From the NCBI RefSeq assembly GCF_018881905.1, contig NZ_JACVPM010000001.1, positions 62,001 to 126,000 on the forward strand: a DNA stretch of 64,000 nt, in the 5' to 3' direction. This document shows positions 39,184 through 47,310 of this stretch, piece by piece (the first letter of the stretch is position 1; each line of letters begins with the position of its first letter). This DNA comes from Polynucleobacter sp. MG-27-Goln-C1. GTDB lineage: Bacteria > Pseudomonadota > Gammaproteobacteria > Burkholderiales > Burkholderiaceae. The notes beneath the pieces are model-generated. The model saw nothing but the letters and a program-made list of their open reading frames with translations. It was not told the origin of the DNA and did not search any database. The translations under genes and the position numbers were made by a program.

Positions 39184-39209
39184 GCAATTTGGAGGCGGAT
39201 AATGGGGGA

Positions 39210-40286
39210 ATGAGCTCAAAACCCAGCATTTCTGAAAGCACACCTCATCTCCTAGTCTTAGGCATGGGGGGCACCATTGCAGGCCTTGCGCCAAACCCGG
39301 AAGAAAACCCCCTCCAATATCAGGCTGGCCAAGTCGGGGTTGATGCCTTGGTGGCGCATGTTCAGTCAGTCGTGCCCGAGGGGGTCAAGCTGGTGTCACG
39401 TCAGGTGGCGAATATCAATAGTCGCAATTTGACTGACGCTCATCTCGCCACACTGGGGCTTGCAGTAAGAGAGGCTCTGCTAAATGTTGCTGTAAAGGGG
39501 ATTGTGATTACCCATGGCACCGATACGATTGAAGAGACGGGCTTATTTTTGCAGGTAACCTGTGGAAAGATGGCCCAGACACAAGGCAAGCGGGTCATTT
39601 TGACGGGGGCAATGCTACCAAGTAATGCCCCTGGGGCTGACGGCCCCTCCAATCTATTGGACGCCTTGCGCTGGGCTTCTACATCGATTGATAACTGTCC
39701 TGGCGGCATTTATGCCGTAATGGACGGGCGTGGATGCATGGCACTCGATCTAGCTAAGCGCCATGCCACAGCCCTGAATGCTCCTTTACAAGATGCACCA
39801 TCAAGCTCAGTAGGCCTCATTAATCCTTCTTGGTTATCTGGTGTCAAGGCGGTTCAGGCTGCTTGGAATGAGGATTTGCCCATTCCGCTGGAAGGCGAGT
39901 GGCCTTGGGTTGAGATTTTGACTAGCCATGCAGGCGCGCGTTCTGAAACCATCACGCAGTGGCTGGGTAGTACTGTAGAGGGCTTTGTGCTTGCTGGGTC
40001 AGGCCATGGTGGCTTTCATGATGACTGGGCAAAACCTTTGGATCAGGCAATGGCTCAAGGCATTGCTTTGGTGAGAACGACTAGAACTGGGGCAGGTGCT
40101 ACTTTGCGAAACATTCCTGAGCTTGATGCGCCTGGATGCTGCCCATCTGGGGCATTGACTGCACCTAGAGCCAGAATTGCGCTCCAATTGGCTTTAAATG
40201 CGTCAAAGCAGGCAAATAAAGCAGGTAAACCCCTGACTTGGCAGGATTTTTTTGCTAGAATAGCGGACTTACCTGAAATTCGGTAA
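39210..40286 (+). CDS. Asparaginase
   Basis: It hydrolyses L-asparagine to aspartate and ammonia. The catalytic threonines lie in [11 protein letters not shown] near the start and [12 protein letters not shown] in the middle. No signal peptide is seen, so a cytoplasmic location is likely. The ATG at 39210 (358 residues) follows GGGGGA; the open frame extends back to 39141 but that part has no family similarity. It diverges from lexA, and the shared 60-base gap holds the LexA box. Confidence 0.9.
   Translation: MSSKPSISESTPHLLVLGMGGTIAGLAPNPEENPLQYQAGQVGVDALVAHVQSVVPEGVKLVSRQVANINSRNLTDAHLATLGLAVREALLNVAVKGIVITHGTDTIEETGLFLQVTCGKMAQTQGKRVILTGAMLPSNAPGADGPSNLLDALRWASTSIDNCPGGIYAVMDGRGCMALDLAKRHATALNAPLQDAPSSSVGLINPSWLSGVKAVQAAWNEDLPIPLEGEWPWVEILTSHAGARSETITQWLGSTVEGFVLAGSGHGGFHDDWAKPLDQAMAQGIALVRTTRTGAGATLRNIPELDAPGCCPSGALTAPRARIALQLALNASKQANKAGKPLTWQDFFARIADLPEIR
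40233..40261 (+). promoter_or_regulatory. Predicted promoter of the rpsF operon inside the asparaginase gene
   Basis: CTGACT (40233-40238, 4 of 6 to consensus) is spaced by 17 bases from TAGAAT (40256-40261), which is preceded by TG to form an extended -10. Transcription would begin near 40268, giving a leader of about 150 bases before rpsF. Confidence 0.5.
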
Positions 40287-40299
40287 GGACTTAAAAGCT

Positions 40300-40382
40300 G
40301 TAAATATCCGTAGTTAGTTTTACCTACAATTTGTTACTACCTTGTCACACTGGCGCTAACTTTAAAACCATCGGAAGTTAGC
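40300..40382 (+). promoter_or_regulatory. Folded leader of rpsF, candidate S6:S18 autoregulatory motif
   Basis: Two elements are visible. A hairpin pairs GTAG (40310-40313) with CTAC (40324-40327) and has a CCG triplet (40308-40310) at its base flanked by AAAT/ATTT. A second perfect 8-bp repeat pairs GCTAACTT (40355-40362) with AAGTTAGC (40375-40382). In many bacteria the S6:S18 complex binds an rpsF leader hairpin with a CCG bulge. Assigning the first hairpin to that motif is tentative. Confidence 0.4.
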
Positions 40383-40419
40383 AAGACGCCCAGGTGACTT
40401 TATCCTTAAGGAGTGTTAG

Positions 40420-40794
40420 ATGCGTCATTATGAAATCGTCTTTATCGTCCACCCGGACCAAAGCGAGCAAGTGCCTGCGATGATTGATCGCTACAAAGCG
40501 ACATTAGCTGCTGCTGGCGGCAAAATTCATCGTATGGAAGATTGGGGTCGTCGTCAGATGGCTTACATGATCGACAAACTTGCTAAAGCCCATTACGTTT
40601 GTATGAACATTGAGTGCGACCAGAAAACTCTGGACGAGCTCGAGCACGCATTCAAATTTAACGATGCTGTTTTGCGTCACCTCATCATCAAGACTAAGAA
40701 AGCTGAAACTGAGCCTTCAATCATGATGAAAGAAGTGCAACGTGAAGAAGCGCGCAAAACAGCTCAATCCGACGCTCCTGTAGCAGCGGCTTAA
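40420..40794 (+). CDS. rpsF: 30S ribosomal protein S6
   Basis: S6 binds 16S rRNA with S18. It begins [19 protein letters not shown], then has [19 protein letters not shown] and YVCMNIE, all diagnostic. It is the first gene of rpsF-priB-rpsR-rplI-dnaB. The Shine-Dalgarno AAGGAG precedes the ATG. Confidence 0.98.
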   Translation: MRHYEIVFIVHPDQSEQVPAMIDRYKATLAAAGGKIHRMEDWGRRQMAYMIDKLAKAHYVCMNIECDQKTLDELEHAFKFNDAVLRHLIIKTKKAETEPSIMMKEVQREEARKTAQSDAPVAAA

Positions 40795-40853
40795 GTTAGA
40801 AATTTGAAGAGGAATACACAGACTAGAAAACGTATCAGAGTGACGGAGCGGCG

Positions 40854-41147
40854 TTGAATCATTTCACCCTAACTGCATTCTTGGTAGCTAAAGACGCGAT
40901 TCGATTTACACCAGCAGGAATACCGGTGATGCATTGCCAGCTAGAACATAGCGGCGAAGTAAGCGAGGTAGGAGTTGCTAGGAAAATCCAGATGAGCGTT
41001 GAAGCCATAGCAATCGGCCCGATACAAAAGGGCTTAGAGCAAATGGATTTAGGTGCTGAGGCAGTGTTTGAAGGATTCTTAGCACCCAAGACTCTACGCA
41101 ATCAAAGACTTGTTTTCCACATTACCCATATTCAATTGAAAAATTAA
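40854..41147 (+). CDS. priB: Primosomal replication protein N
   Basis: PriB is a single-stranded-DNA-binding OB-fold protein that helps restart stalled replication forks. The 97-residue protein contains [20 protein letters not shown] and the late [19 protein letters not shown]. The start is TTG at 40854, preceded by GGAGCGG; no ATG in frame fits. It occupies its usual place between rpsF and rpsR. Confidence 0.94.
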   Translation: MNHFTLTAFLVAKDAIRFTPAGIPVMHCQLEHSGEVSEVGVARKIQMSVEAIAIGPIQKGLEQMDLGAEAVFEGFLAPKTLRNQRLVFHITHIQLKN

Positions 41148-41160
41148 AGAGGAAATCATC

Positions 41161-41433
41161 ATGGCGTTTGGAAAGAAACCCGATTTCAAAAAGAAACCAG
41201 CTCAGAACCCATTGTTCAAGCGTAAGCGTTATTGCCGTTTCACTGTTGCTGGCGTAGAACAGATTGACTACAAAGATGTAGACACATTGAAGGACTTCAT
41301 TGGCGAAAACGCCAAGATCACTCCTGCACGTTTGACAGGCACAAAAGCTAAATATCAGCGTCAGTTAGACACTGCTATCAAGCGTGCTCGTTACTTGGCT
41401 TTGTTGCCATTCTCCGATCAACACAAGAAATAA
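41161..41433 (+). CDS. rpsR: 30S ribosomal protein S18
   Basis: The 90-residue basic protein contains [35 protein letters not shown] and [10 protein letters not shown], as in S18. It partners S6 encoded upstream. It is followed by rplI after 13 bases. Confidence 0.98.
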   Translation: MAFGKKPDFKKKPAQNPLFKRKRYCRFTVAGVEQIDYKDVDTLKDFIGENAKITPARLTGTKAKYQRQLDTAIKRARYLALLPFSDQHKK

Positions 41434-41446
41434 TTGGGAGCCCTCA

Positions 41447-41899
41447 ATGCAAATCATTCTTTTAGAAAAAGTAATTAACCTGGGCAACCTCGGTGACATC
41501 GTTCGTGTTAAAGACGGTTACGCTCGTAATTTCCTAATCCCACAACGCAAAGCTCGTCGTGCAACTGAAACAGCTATCGCTGACTTTGCAGTACGTCGCG
41601 CTGAGTTGGAAAAATTGGCTGCTGAGAAATTGGCTGCTGCTGAAGCAGTTGGCACAAAGCTTAAAGACTTGGTTCTCGAAATCGGTCAAAAAGCGGGTGT
41701 TGACGGTCGTTTGTTTGGTTCTGTAACCAATCATGACATCGCTGATGCTTTGAAAGCTAAAGGCTTTGTAATTGAAAAAGCTTCTGTACGTATGCCTACT
41801 GGCCCGTTGAAGATGGTTGGTGATCACCCTGTAGCGGTAGCTGTTCATACCGATGTAGTGGCTGACATTACTATCCGCGTAGTTGGCGAGCAAGCGTAA
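41447..41899 (+). CDS. rplI: 50S ribosomal protein L9
   Basis: The 150-residue protein begins [17 protein letters not shown] and has [16 protein letters not shown], then a long charged helix and a C-terminal domain with DGRLFGSVT. The ATG at 41447 has a GGGAG nearby. The open frame before it overlaps rpsR and is not coding. Confidence 0.98.
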   Translation: MQIILLEKVINLGNLGDIVRVKDGYARNFLIPQRKARRATETAIADFAVRRAELEKLAAEKLAAAEAVGTKLKDLVLEIGQKAGVDGRLFGSVTNHDIADALKAKGFVIEKASVRMPTGPLKMVGDHPVAVAVHTDVVADITIRVVGEQA

Positions 41900-41923
41900 G
41901 TTTTAGATCTGTAAGCTAGCCTC

Positions 41924-44419
41924 ATGGCTGAATCCCGCTCACGCTCTCTTATGTCAAATCCTGGCATGATGGGTTCTGGGGATCCGGTCTTGCAGGCGCT
42001 CAAAGTACCGCCGCATTCTGTAGAAGCCGAGCAATCTTTGCTCGGCGGTCTACTGATCGATAACACAGCCTGGGATCGCCTAGGTGGCGTGTTAACTGAT
42101 AAAGATTTCTATCGTCCTGAACATGCACTGATCTATAAGGTCATTCAGCGTTTAGTTGGCGACAATCATCCCGCTGACGTCATTACTGTTCATGAGGCTG
42201 TGAAGTCCGAGCAAGGTGGCGATTTAGTTGGGATTGATTACCTCAATTCATTAGCGCAAAGCACTCCAAGTGCAGCGAACATCAAAGGCTATGCCGACAT
42301 TGTTCGTGACCGCAGCATTCTGCGTCGCCTAATTGAAGTGTCTGACAACATTGTGAACTCTGCATTTGTTCCAGAGGGCCGTTCAGTGAGAACGCTCTTG
42401 GATGAAGCAGAATCACGCATTCTCCAAATTGGTGAAGAAGGCAGTCGCAAAGCAGATTACCTCGAGATTGAACCGTTGCTCAAAACCGTTGTTGCTCGTA
42501 TTGATGAGCTCTACAACCGTCAAGGTGGAAGTGACATCACCGGTATTGCAACGGGATTTATTGATTTAGATAAACAAACTAGCGGTCTTCAAAAAGGCGA
42601 CTTAGTGATTGTTGCTGGAAGACCGTCGATGGGTAAGGCGCAGCCGCTAGATGCAAAAGTCAAAACGGTGGATGGCTGGAAGTTAATGGGGGATTTACGT
42701 TTTGGTGATCGCCTCGCTTCTGTGGATGGTCAGCACTCCATGGTTACCGGCATCTATCCGCAAGGCGCTAAACAGATCTACAAAATAACCTTCTCTGATG
42801 GTCGTGAAGCTGAGTGCTGTGATGAGCATCTCTGGCGTGTCATGTATCGCGATTGGGATGCTCCCAAAGTGATTAATACTGCGCGTTTAATGGAAATGCT
42901 TTCTTGTGTTCGCTACAAGAATCGTTTGTGGATAGATCCTGTCTCGGGTGATTTTGGGCACTCAAATGCATTGCCAATTAACCCATGGGTTTTGGGTGCA
43001 TTACTCGGGGATGGAACTTTAGCCTTATCCCATGGCAGCGTCATGTTCTCGACCAAGTCTCCAGAGCTGATTGAGCGTATGAATGCGTTAGCCGGATATG
43101 AGATGGAGTTGGTTCATGCCAATGCATATGACTGGAGATTGGTTTCAAAAGCCAGAATTGCTGCCAATGGCCAACGTCAGTCAGTGCCAACAAATTATTT
43201 CCGCTCCGCCTTGCAAGATATAGGTGTGTTGGGCTGCAGGAGTTTTGATAAATATATTCCTGCTTCTTATCTTGAGGCAAATAAGACTTCTCGTCTCGCA
43301 CTGTTTCAGGGTCTGATGGACACTGATGGCTGGATTGAGAAGTGGGGCTCGATTCGCTTTTGTACTTCAAGTAAGCAGTTGTCAGAGGACGTTGCCTCTT
43401 TGGCTAGATCATTGGGCGGTTTTTGCTCAATCGCTCAAAAACAGACAAGCTACAGCTACAAGGGTGAGAAGAAGCGGGGGCGCCCATCTTATGTTCTGAA
43501 TATGAGTTTTGGCCCTGGCTTTCAAGCATTTACCTTGCCTGAAAAGAAGGAAAGACTTAGATCAACTTGGGATCGCCAACGCAGACTGTCATTTAAGAGT
43601 ATTGAGCCATCTAGAGTTGCTGAGGCTCAATGCATCTCTGTTAGCCACCCAGATAGAACCTATGTAACCAATGATTACGTAGTGACCCACAACACTGCAT
43701 TTGCACTCAATATAGCAGAGAACGTCGCGCTAGCGGAAGGATTGCCGGTTGTGGTGTTCTCTATGGAGATGTCAGGCGAGCAATTAGCAGCTCGTTTGCT
43801 GGGCTCGGTGGGGCGCGTTGACCAAGGTCGCATGCGTACCGGCAAGTTGCAGGACGATGAGTGGCCACGCGTTACCGATGCGATTGCCCGCTTAAGTAAT
43901 ACCCAAATTTTGATTGATGAGACTGGTGCTCTTTCAAGTTTAGAGTTGCGTGCTCGTGCGCGTCGTATTGCTCGTAACTTTGGTGGAACACTTGGTCTTG
44001 TTGTGATTGATTACTTGCAGTTAATGAGCGGCTCTGGCTCCGAGAACCGCGCAACGGAGATTTCAGAAATCTCACGCTCACTCAAATCGCTCGCAAAAGA
44101 ATTGCAATGCCCGGTTGTTGCACTCTCACAGTTAAACCGTGGTCTTGAGCAACGCCCTAATAAGCGTCCAATCATGTCTGACTTGCGTGAGTCGGGTGCG
44201 ATCGAGCAAGATGCCGACTTAATTATGTTCATCTACCGTGATGAGGTGTATCACCCAGATACCACTCAGGACAAAGGTATGGCAGAGATCATTATTGGTA
44301 AGCAGCGTAATGGACCAATTGGTACTGTGCGCTTAAGCTGGCAAGGTCCATATACTAAGTTTGATAACTTGGCGATGGGATCAGTTGGTTATTCTTCTGG
44401 TGGATACGAGCCTTTCTAA
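41924..44419 (+). CDS. dnaB: Replicative DNA helicase DnaB containing an intein
   Basis: DnaB unwinds DNA at replication forks as a hexamer. The precursor has 831 residues; removing residues 239-590 leaves a 479-residue helicase of normal length. The N-terminal domain (about 25-130) includes PPHSVEAEQSLLGGLLIDN. The ATPase domain holds GRPSMGK, which is joined to TAFALNIAENVA only after splicing, then VVFSMEMSGEQLAARL, LVVIDYLQLM and LSQLNRGLEQR. The intein splits the Walker A motif between its lysine and threonine, so the unspliced form cannot bind ATP normally. It follows rplI, as is usual. Confidence 0.97.
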   Translation: MAESRSRSLMSNPGMMGSGDPVLQALKVPPHSVEAEQSLLGGLLIDNTAWDRLGGVLTDKDFYRPEHALIYKVIQRLVGDNHPADVITVHEAVKSEQGGDLVGIDYLNSLAQSTPSAANIKGYADIVRDRSILRRLIEVSDNIVNSAFVPEGRSVRTLLDEAESRILQIGEEGSRKADYLEIEPLLKTVVARIDELYNRQGGSDITGIATGFIDLDKQTSGLQKGDLVIVAGRPSMGKAQPLDAKVKTVDGWKLMGDLRFGDRLASVDGQHSMVTGIYPQGAKQIYKITFSDGREAECCDEHLWRVMYRDWDAPKVINTARLMEMLSCVRYKNRLWIDPVSGDFGHSNALPINPWVLGALLGDGTLALSHGSVMFSTKSPELIERMNALAGYEMELVHANAYDWRLVSKARIAANGQRQSVPTNYFRSALQDIGVLGCRSFDKYIPASYLEANKTSRLALFQGLMDTDGWIEKWGSIRFCTSSKQLSEDVASLARSLGGFCSIAQKQTSYSYKGEKKRGRPSYVLNMSFGPGFQAFTLPEKKERLRSTWDRQRRLSFKSIEPSRVAEAQCISVSHPDRTYVTNDYVVTHNTAFALNIAENVALAEGLPVVVFSMEMSGEQLAARLLGSVGRVDQGRMRTGKLQDDEWPRVTDAIARLSNTQILIDETGALSSLELRARARRIARNFGGTLGLVVIDYLQLMSGSGSENRATEISEISRSLKSLAKELQCPVVALSQLNRGLEQRPNKRPIMSDLRESGAIEQDADLIMFIYRDEVYHPDTTQDKGMAEIIIGKQRNGPIGTVRLSWQGPYTKFDNLAMGSVGYSSGGYEPF
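42638..43693 (+). mobile_element. Class 3 intein with LAGLIDADG homing endonuclease in DnaB
   Basis: The 352-residue insert (DnaB residues 239-590) begins with Ala1 (AQPLDAKVKT), not Cys or Ser, and ends THN followed by extein Thr. Block B reads CDEHLW with His64 and Trp66. Block F has Cys332 (AQCISV). Block G has Thr350 (VVTHN). Trp, Cys and Thr at these sites form the WCT signature of class 3 inteins, in which the block F cysteine starts splicing. Two LAGLIDADG motifs lie at about 119-128 (LGALLGDGTL) and 222-231 (LFQGLMDTDG), with intact acidic residues, so the endonuclease may be active. Nine of its 26 arginine codons are AGA or AGG. Confidence 0.93.
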
Positions 44420-44465
44420 TTCAATAAAAATCTGAAATCAGTAAGCAAAAATAAACAAGAATAAA

Positions 44466-44490
44466 AAAAGCCTCGCAATGCGAGGCTTTT
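44466..44490. terminator. Bidirectional intrinsic terminator
   Basis: AAAAGCCTCG (44466-44475) and CGAGGCTTTT (44481-44490) pair perfectly around CAATG, with flanking A and T runs. It ends dnaB and the convergent repeat-protein gene. Confidence 0.9.
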
Positions 44491-44510
44491 CAACTTGATG
44501 CGCAAAGTAT

Positions 44511-44777
44511 TTACTTACCACCTTCACACTTCTTAATGGAAGCAGCTTTAGCGGCACCATACAGCGGCTTACCGTCTTTACTTACCGCCTTAGCTTCGCA
44601 ATCATTAGGCTTGGCATCACCCATACATTTTTTAATAGATGCATCTTTAGCTGCGCCATAGAGTGGTTTACCTTCTTTGCTAACTGCTTTAGCTTCACAC
44701 GCAGCTTGATCTGCAAAAGCGATAGATGGAATTGCAAAACTGAATGCAATACTTAAAGCGATGATGATTTTCTTCAT
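44511..44777 (-). CDS. Exported protein with two PsiF-like repeats
   Basis: The 88-residue protein has a signal peptide likely cut after AFA (residue 22). The mature part is two nearly identical 25-residue units, residues 27-51 and 60-84, each C-x23-C with the core EAKAVSKxGKPLYGAA and ending SIKKC. The spacing resembles the PsiF repeat of the phosphate-starvation-inducible protein family, whose role is not known. Each unit could form a disulfide hairpin in the periplasm. The ATG at 44777 follows an in-frame upstream start that lacks a signal-peptide fit. Confidence 0.8.
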   Translation of the reverse strand: MKKIIIALSIAFSFAIPSIAFADQAACEAKAVSKEGKPLYGAAKDASIKKCMGDAKPNDCEAKAVSKDGKPLYGAAKAASIKKCEGGK

Positions 44778-44891
44778 ACGAGCCACTCCCAAATGAGTAA
44801 TCTAAAGAACCAATTGTTCTACTTAAGAATGTAAACAATATTCAGTGTTTTGGGAATACGGTGTTAATGCTATCAGCTGAAAGGCTAATAA

Positions 44892-45422
44892 TTAAGGCGT
44901 CAATCTTCTTGCTTCGGTAAATCTAGCCGCCCAGTAGGGCGTAGTGATGTACTCCAGGCGCACAGTTCCTCCGGCGCTTGGAGCATGTACAAATCTGCCT
45001 TGACCCACGTAGATCCCTGCATGTGAATATTTTTCACCGGTAGTATTAAAGAAAATCAGATCACCTGGTGCAGGGGGTTGATTCTCAACACTTTGCCCTT
45101 TGGTGCTCATTTCTTGGATAGTCCGCGGTAGCTTGATGTTAGCCGACTTCTGATAGACGTAAGCAATGAGCCCACTGCAATCAAATCCGCCCTTCGGATT
45201 ATTGCCGCCGTAGCGATAGGGTACACCCACCAAACCCACTGCTGCAATAGAGATATCCTCTGTGCCTACACTCGTATCTTGTTTGAATTGGGAAACTTTA
45301 GCCGCATTATTTTTTGAGCTAAAGCTACTGCATCCTGATAGCAAAAGCAGGGCACAAATAAAAATGCCGCACCCCATTAGAGTGCGGCATGAGAGGGGTT
45401 TCTTAGAGTGCGTCAGCAGCAT
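44892..45422 (-). CDS. NlpC/P60 lipoprotein, probable peptidoglycan endopeptidase
   Basis: The protein has a lipoprotein signal (ALLLLSGCSSF) and a C-terminal NlpC/P60 domain with the catalytic Cys in GGFDCSGLIAYV, the His in YSHAGIYVG, and a third polar residue in FVHAPSAGG. Such enzymes cut cell wall stem peptides. It resembles Spr/MepS. Two starts are possible: ATG at 45422 (176 residues, overlapping phoH by 20 bases) or ATG at 45377. A terminator hairpin lies within the signal-peptide coding region. Confidence 0.88.
   Translation of the reverse strand: MLLTHSKKPLSCRTLMGCGIFICALLLLSGCSSFSSKNNAAKVSQFKQDTSVGTEDISIAAVGLVGVPYRYGGNNPKGGFDCSGLIAYVYQKSANIKLPRTIQEMSTKGQSVENQPPAPGDLIFFNTTGEKYSHAGIYVGQGRFVHAPSAGGTVRLEYITTPYWAARFTEARRLTP
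45359..45390 (-). terminator. Intrinsic terminator inside the lipoprotein signal-peptide region
   Basis: ATGCCGCAC and GTGCGGCAT (plus strand 45364-45372 and 45382-45390) pair perfectly around 9 bases. On the minus strand the stem is followed by TTTTTATTT. It lies just after the phoH stop (45403), so it should end the phoH transcript. Confidence 0.75.
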
Positions 45423-47076
45423 GATCCGCAAGACGTGAACGCTCACCGCGGGCTAGAGTCACATGTCCACCATGACGCCAGCCTTTGAAGCGATCTACTA
45501 CATAGGTAAGACCAGAAGAGCCTTCAGTTAAGTAAGGCGTATCGATCTGCGCAATATTGCCCAAACAAACAATCTTGGTTCCTGGACCTGCACGAGTGAC
45601 CAAAGTCTTCATTTGTTTAGGTGTTAAGTTTTGCGCCTCATCAATAATCACAAACTTACTCACAAAGGTTCTGCCGCGCATGAAGTTCATGCTCTTCACT
45701 TTGATGCGTGAACGAATCAGCTCCTGGGTAGCAGCACGACCCCATTCGCCAGCGCCATCTTCATTGCGTTGTAATACCTCAAGGTTGTCGTCAAATGCAC
45801 CCATCCAAGGCTGCATTTTCTCTTCTTCAGTACCAGGCAAGAAACCAATATCTTCCCCAACGGGAACGGTAGCGCGGGTGATGATAATTTCGTTGTAGCG
45901 CTTACTATCTAGAACTTGCTCAAGGCCGGCAGCTAATGCCAGCAAGGTTTTACCGGTACCTGCTTGACCCAGCAATGTGATGAAATCCACATCAGGGTTC
46001 ATCAGCAGGTTCATGGCAAAGTTCTGTTCACGGTTACGCGCAGTCACACTCCACACATTATTTTTCTGATGTGAAAAGTCTCTCAAAGTTTGGAGGAGAG
46101 CAGTCTTGCCATTAATTTCTTTTACTTGCGCGTAGAAAGGTGTGGAACCATCAGGGTTTTCTTGATAGACGAACTCATTCACTAGCATGCTCGGTACTGA
46201 AGGGCCAGTTACGCGATAGAACATCGTTCCGGATTTTCCATCAGCCCAGCTTTCCATATCTTTGCCATGCTTTGGCCAAAAGTCTGCTGGTAAGGTCATG
46301 ACTCCGGAATACATCAAGTCACGATCTTCCAGCACCTGGTCGTTGAAGTAATCTTCAGCAGGCAATCCTAAAGCGCGTGCCTTAATGCGCATATTGATAT
46401 CTTTGGATACCAATACCACCTCTTGGCCCTTACGAGTCTTTTGTAGCTCACTAACAACCGCCAAGATGAGGTTGTCGCCTTTGCCTTCAGGCAAGCCCTC
46501 AGGCAAGGCCTGGGTGGTGAGCTTGGTTTGGAAAAAGAGTCGACCAGAGACATCCTGATTGCCGAGCTTATTTAGTGGAATGCCTTCATCTAATGTGCCG
46601 CTAGTACCCGCAACCAATTGATCTAAGGAGCGACTAACGGTACGCGCATTACGAGCAACCTCAGTCATCCCCTTCTTATGGTTATCCAATTCTTCCAAGG
46701 TAGTCATTGGCAGGAAGAGGTCGTGCTCGGAGAAGCGGAACAGGGAGCTGGGATCATGCATTAATACATTGGTATCCAAGACAAAAAGACTTGGAGGGCC
46801 GGTGCGAATAATGCGTTTTGGTTTCTCTGGAACACTTGATGCTCTCTTATCGCTGCGCTCATTACGTGGCGCAACTGGACTGCGATCACTTTTGATTTTC
46901 TCAAGCGCCACTTCGGCAGCAGAGAGATCTTCTTCGGCATCCGTTGCCCAATCTGGCGCATGGCTTTCCATCACAACAGTTTTTGCTGGTGCAGGGCGCT
47001 TCTTTAAGTTTGGAGTGTCCTTACTGCTAATTTTTACTTGGCCAGCAATTTGAGTTGGGATTGGGGGCAATGGCAT
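45403..47076 (-). CDS. PhoH-family ATPase with N-terminal PIN domain
   Basis: The 557-residue protein has an N-terminal PIN nuclease domain (FVLDTNVLMHDPSSL and LEELDNHKKG, with the acidic residues) and a C-terminal PhoH ATPase with the Walker A motif LGQAGTGKTLLALA and Walker B VIIDEAQNLTP. PIN-PhoH proteins (PhoH2) are proposed RNA helicase/nucleases in other bacteria. The cellular role here is unknown. The ATG at 47076 is chosen because AGGAGA lies 9 bases upstream; a longer frame to 47106 has no such site. Confidence 0.9.
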   Translation of the reverse strand: MPLPPIPTQIAGQVKISSKDTPNLKKRPAPAKTVVMESHAPDWATDAEEDLSAAEVALEKIKSDRSPVAPRNERSDKRASSVPEKPKRIIRTGPPSLFVLDTNVLMHDPSSLFRFSEHDLFLPMTTLEELDNHKKGMTEVARNARTVSRSLDQLVAGTSGTLDEGIPLNKLGNQDVSGRLFFQTKLTTQALPEGLPEGKGDNLILAVVSELQKTRKGQEVVLVSKDINMRIKARALGLPAEDYFNDQVLEDRDLMYSGVMTLPADFWPKHGKDMESWADGKSGTMFYRVTGPSVPSMLVNEFVYQENPDGSTPFYAQVKEINGKTALLQTLRDFSHQKNNVWSVTARNREQNFAMNLLMNPDVDFITLLGQAGTGKTLLALAAGLEQVLDSKRYNEIIITRATVPVGEDIGFLPGTEEEKMQPWMGAFDDNLEVLQRNEDGAGEWGRAATQELIRSRIKVKSMNFMRGRTFVSKFVIIDEAQNLTPKQMKTLVTRAGPGTKIVCLGNIAQIDTPYLTEGSSGLTYVVDRFKGWRHGGHVTLARGERSRLADHAADAL

Positions 47077-47096
47077 GCAGACTCTCCTAAAAGAAA

Positions 47097-47126
47097 AAAC
47101 CGTCAAGCGGATTGCATTGACGGTTT
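47097..47126 (-). terminator. Terminator-like hairpin directly before the phoH ribosome binding site
   Basis: AAACCGTCAA (47097-47106) and TTGACGGTTT (47117-47126) pair around a 10-base loop. On the minus strand a TTTTTTCTTTT run follows and leads straight into the AGGAGA of phoH. It may end bcp transcripts or act as an attenuator of phoH. Confidence 0.6.
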
Positions 47127-47310
47127 ATAACGAAACTGGGTGTAAAACGATCTGTAAAACGGCGGGGGTTGTTTTCCAAGCCTGTTCTTAAATATTCAGG
47201 CTGATGAGTCAAACGGATTGTTAGACTTTCCCGTCGTTTACGGTGCATATGAATAACTTTACCCCAAATTTTGGGCTTTGCAAGTACCCCAGATTAAATT
47301 AATTTATAAA

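Noticed and set aside
41924..44419. Interpretation of the DnaB insert as a frameshift or unrelated insertion
   Set aside because: The frame is open throughout, both splice junctions match intein ends, and the flanks join to an exact Walker A motif.
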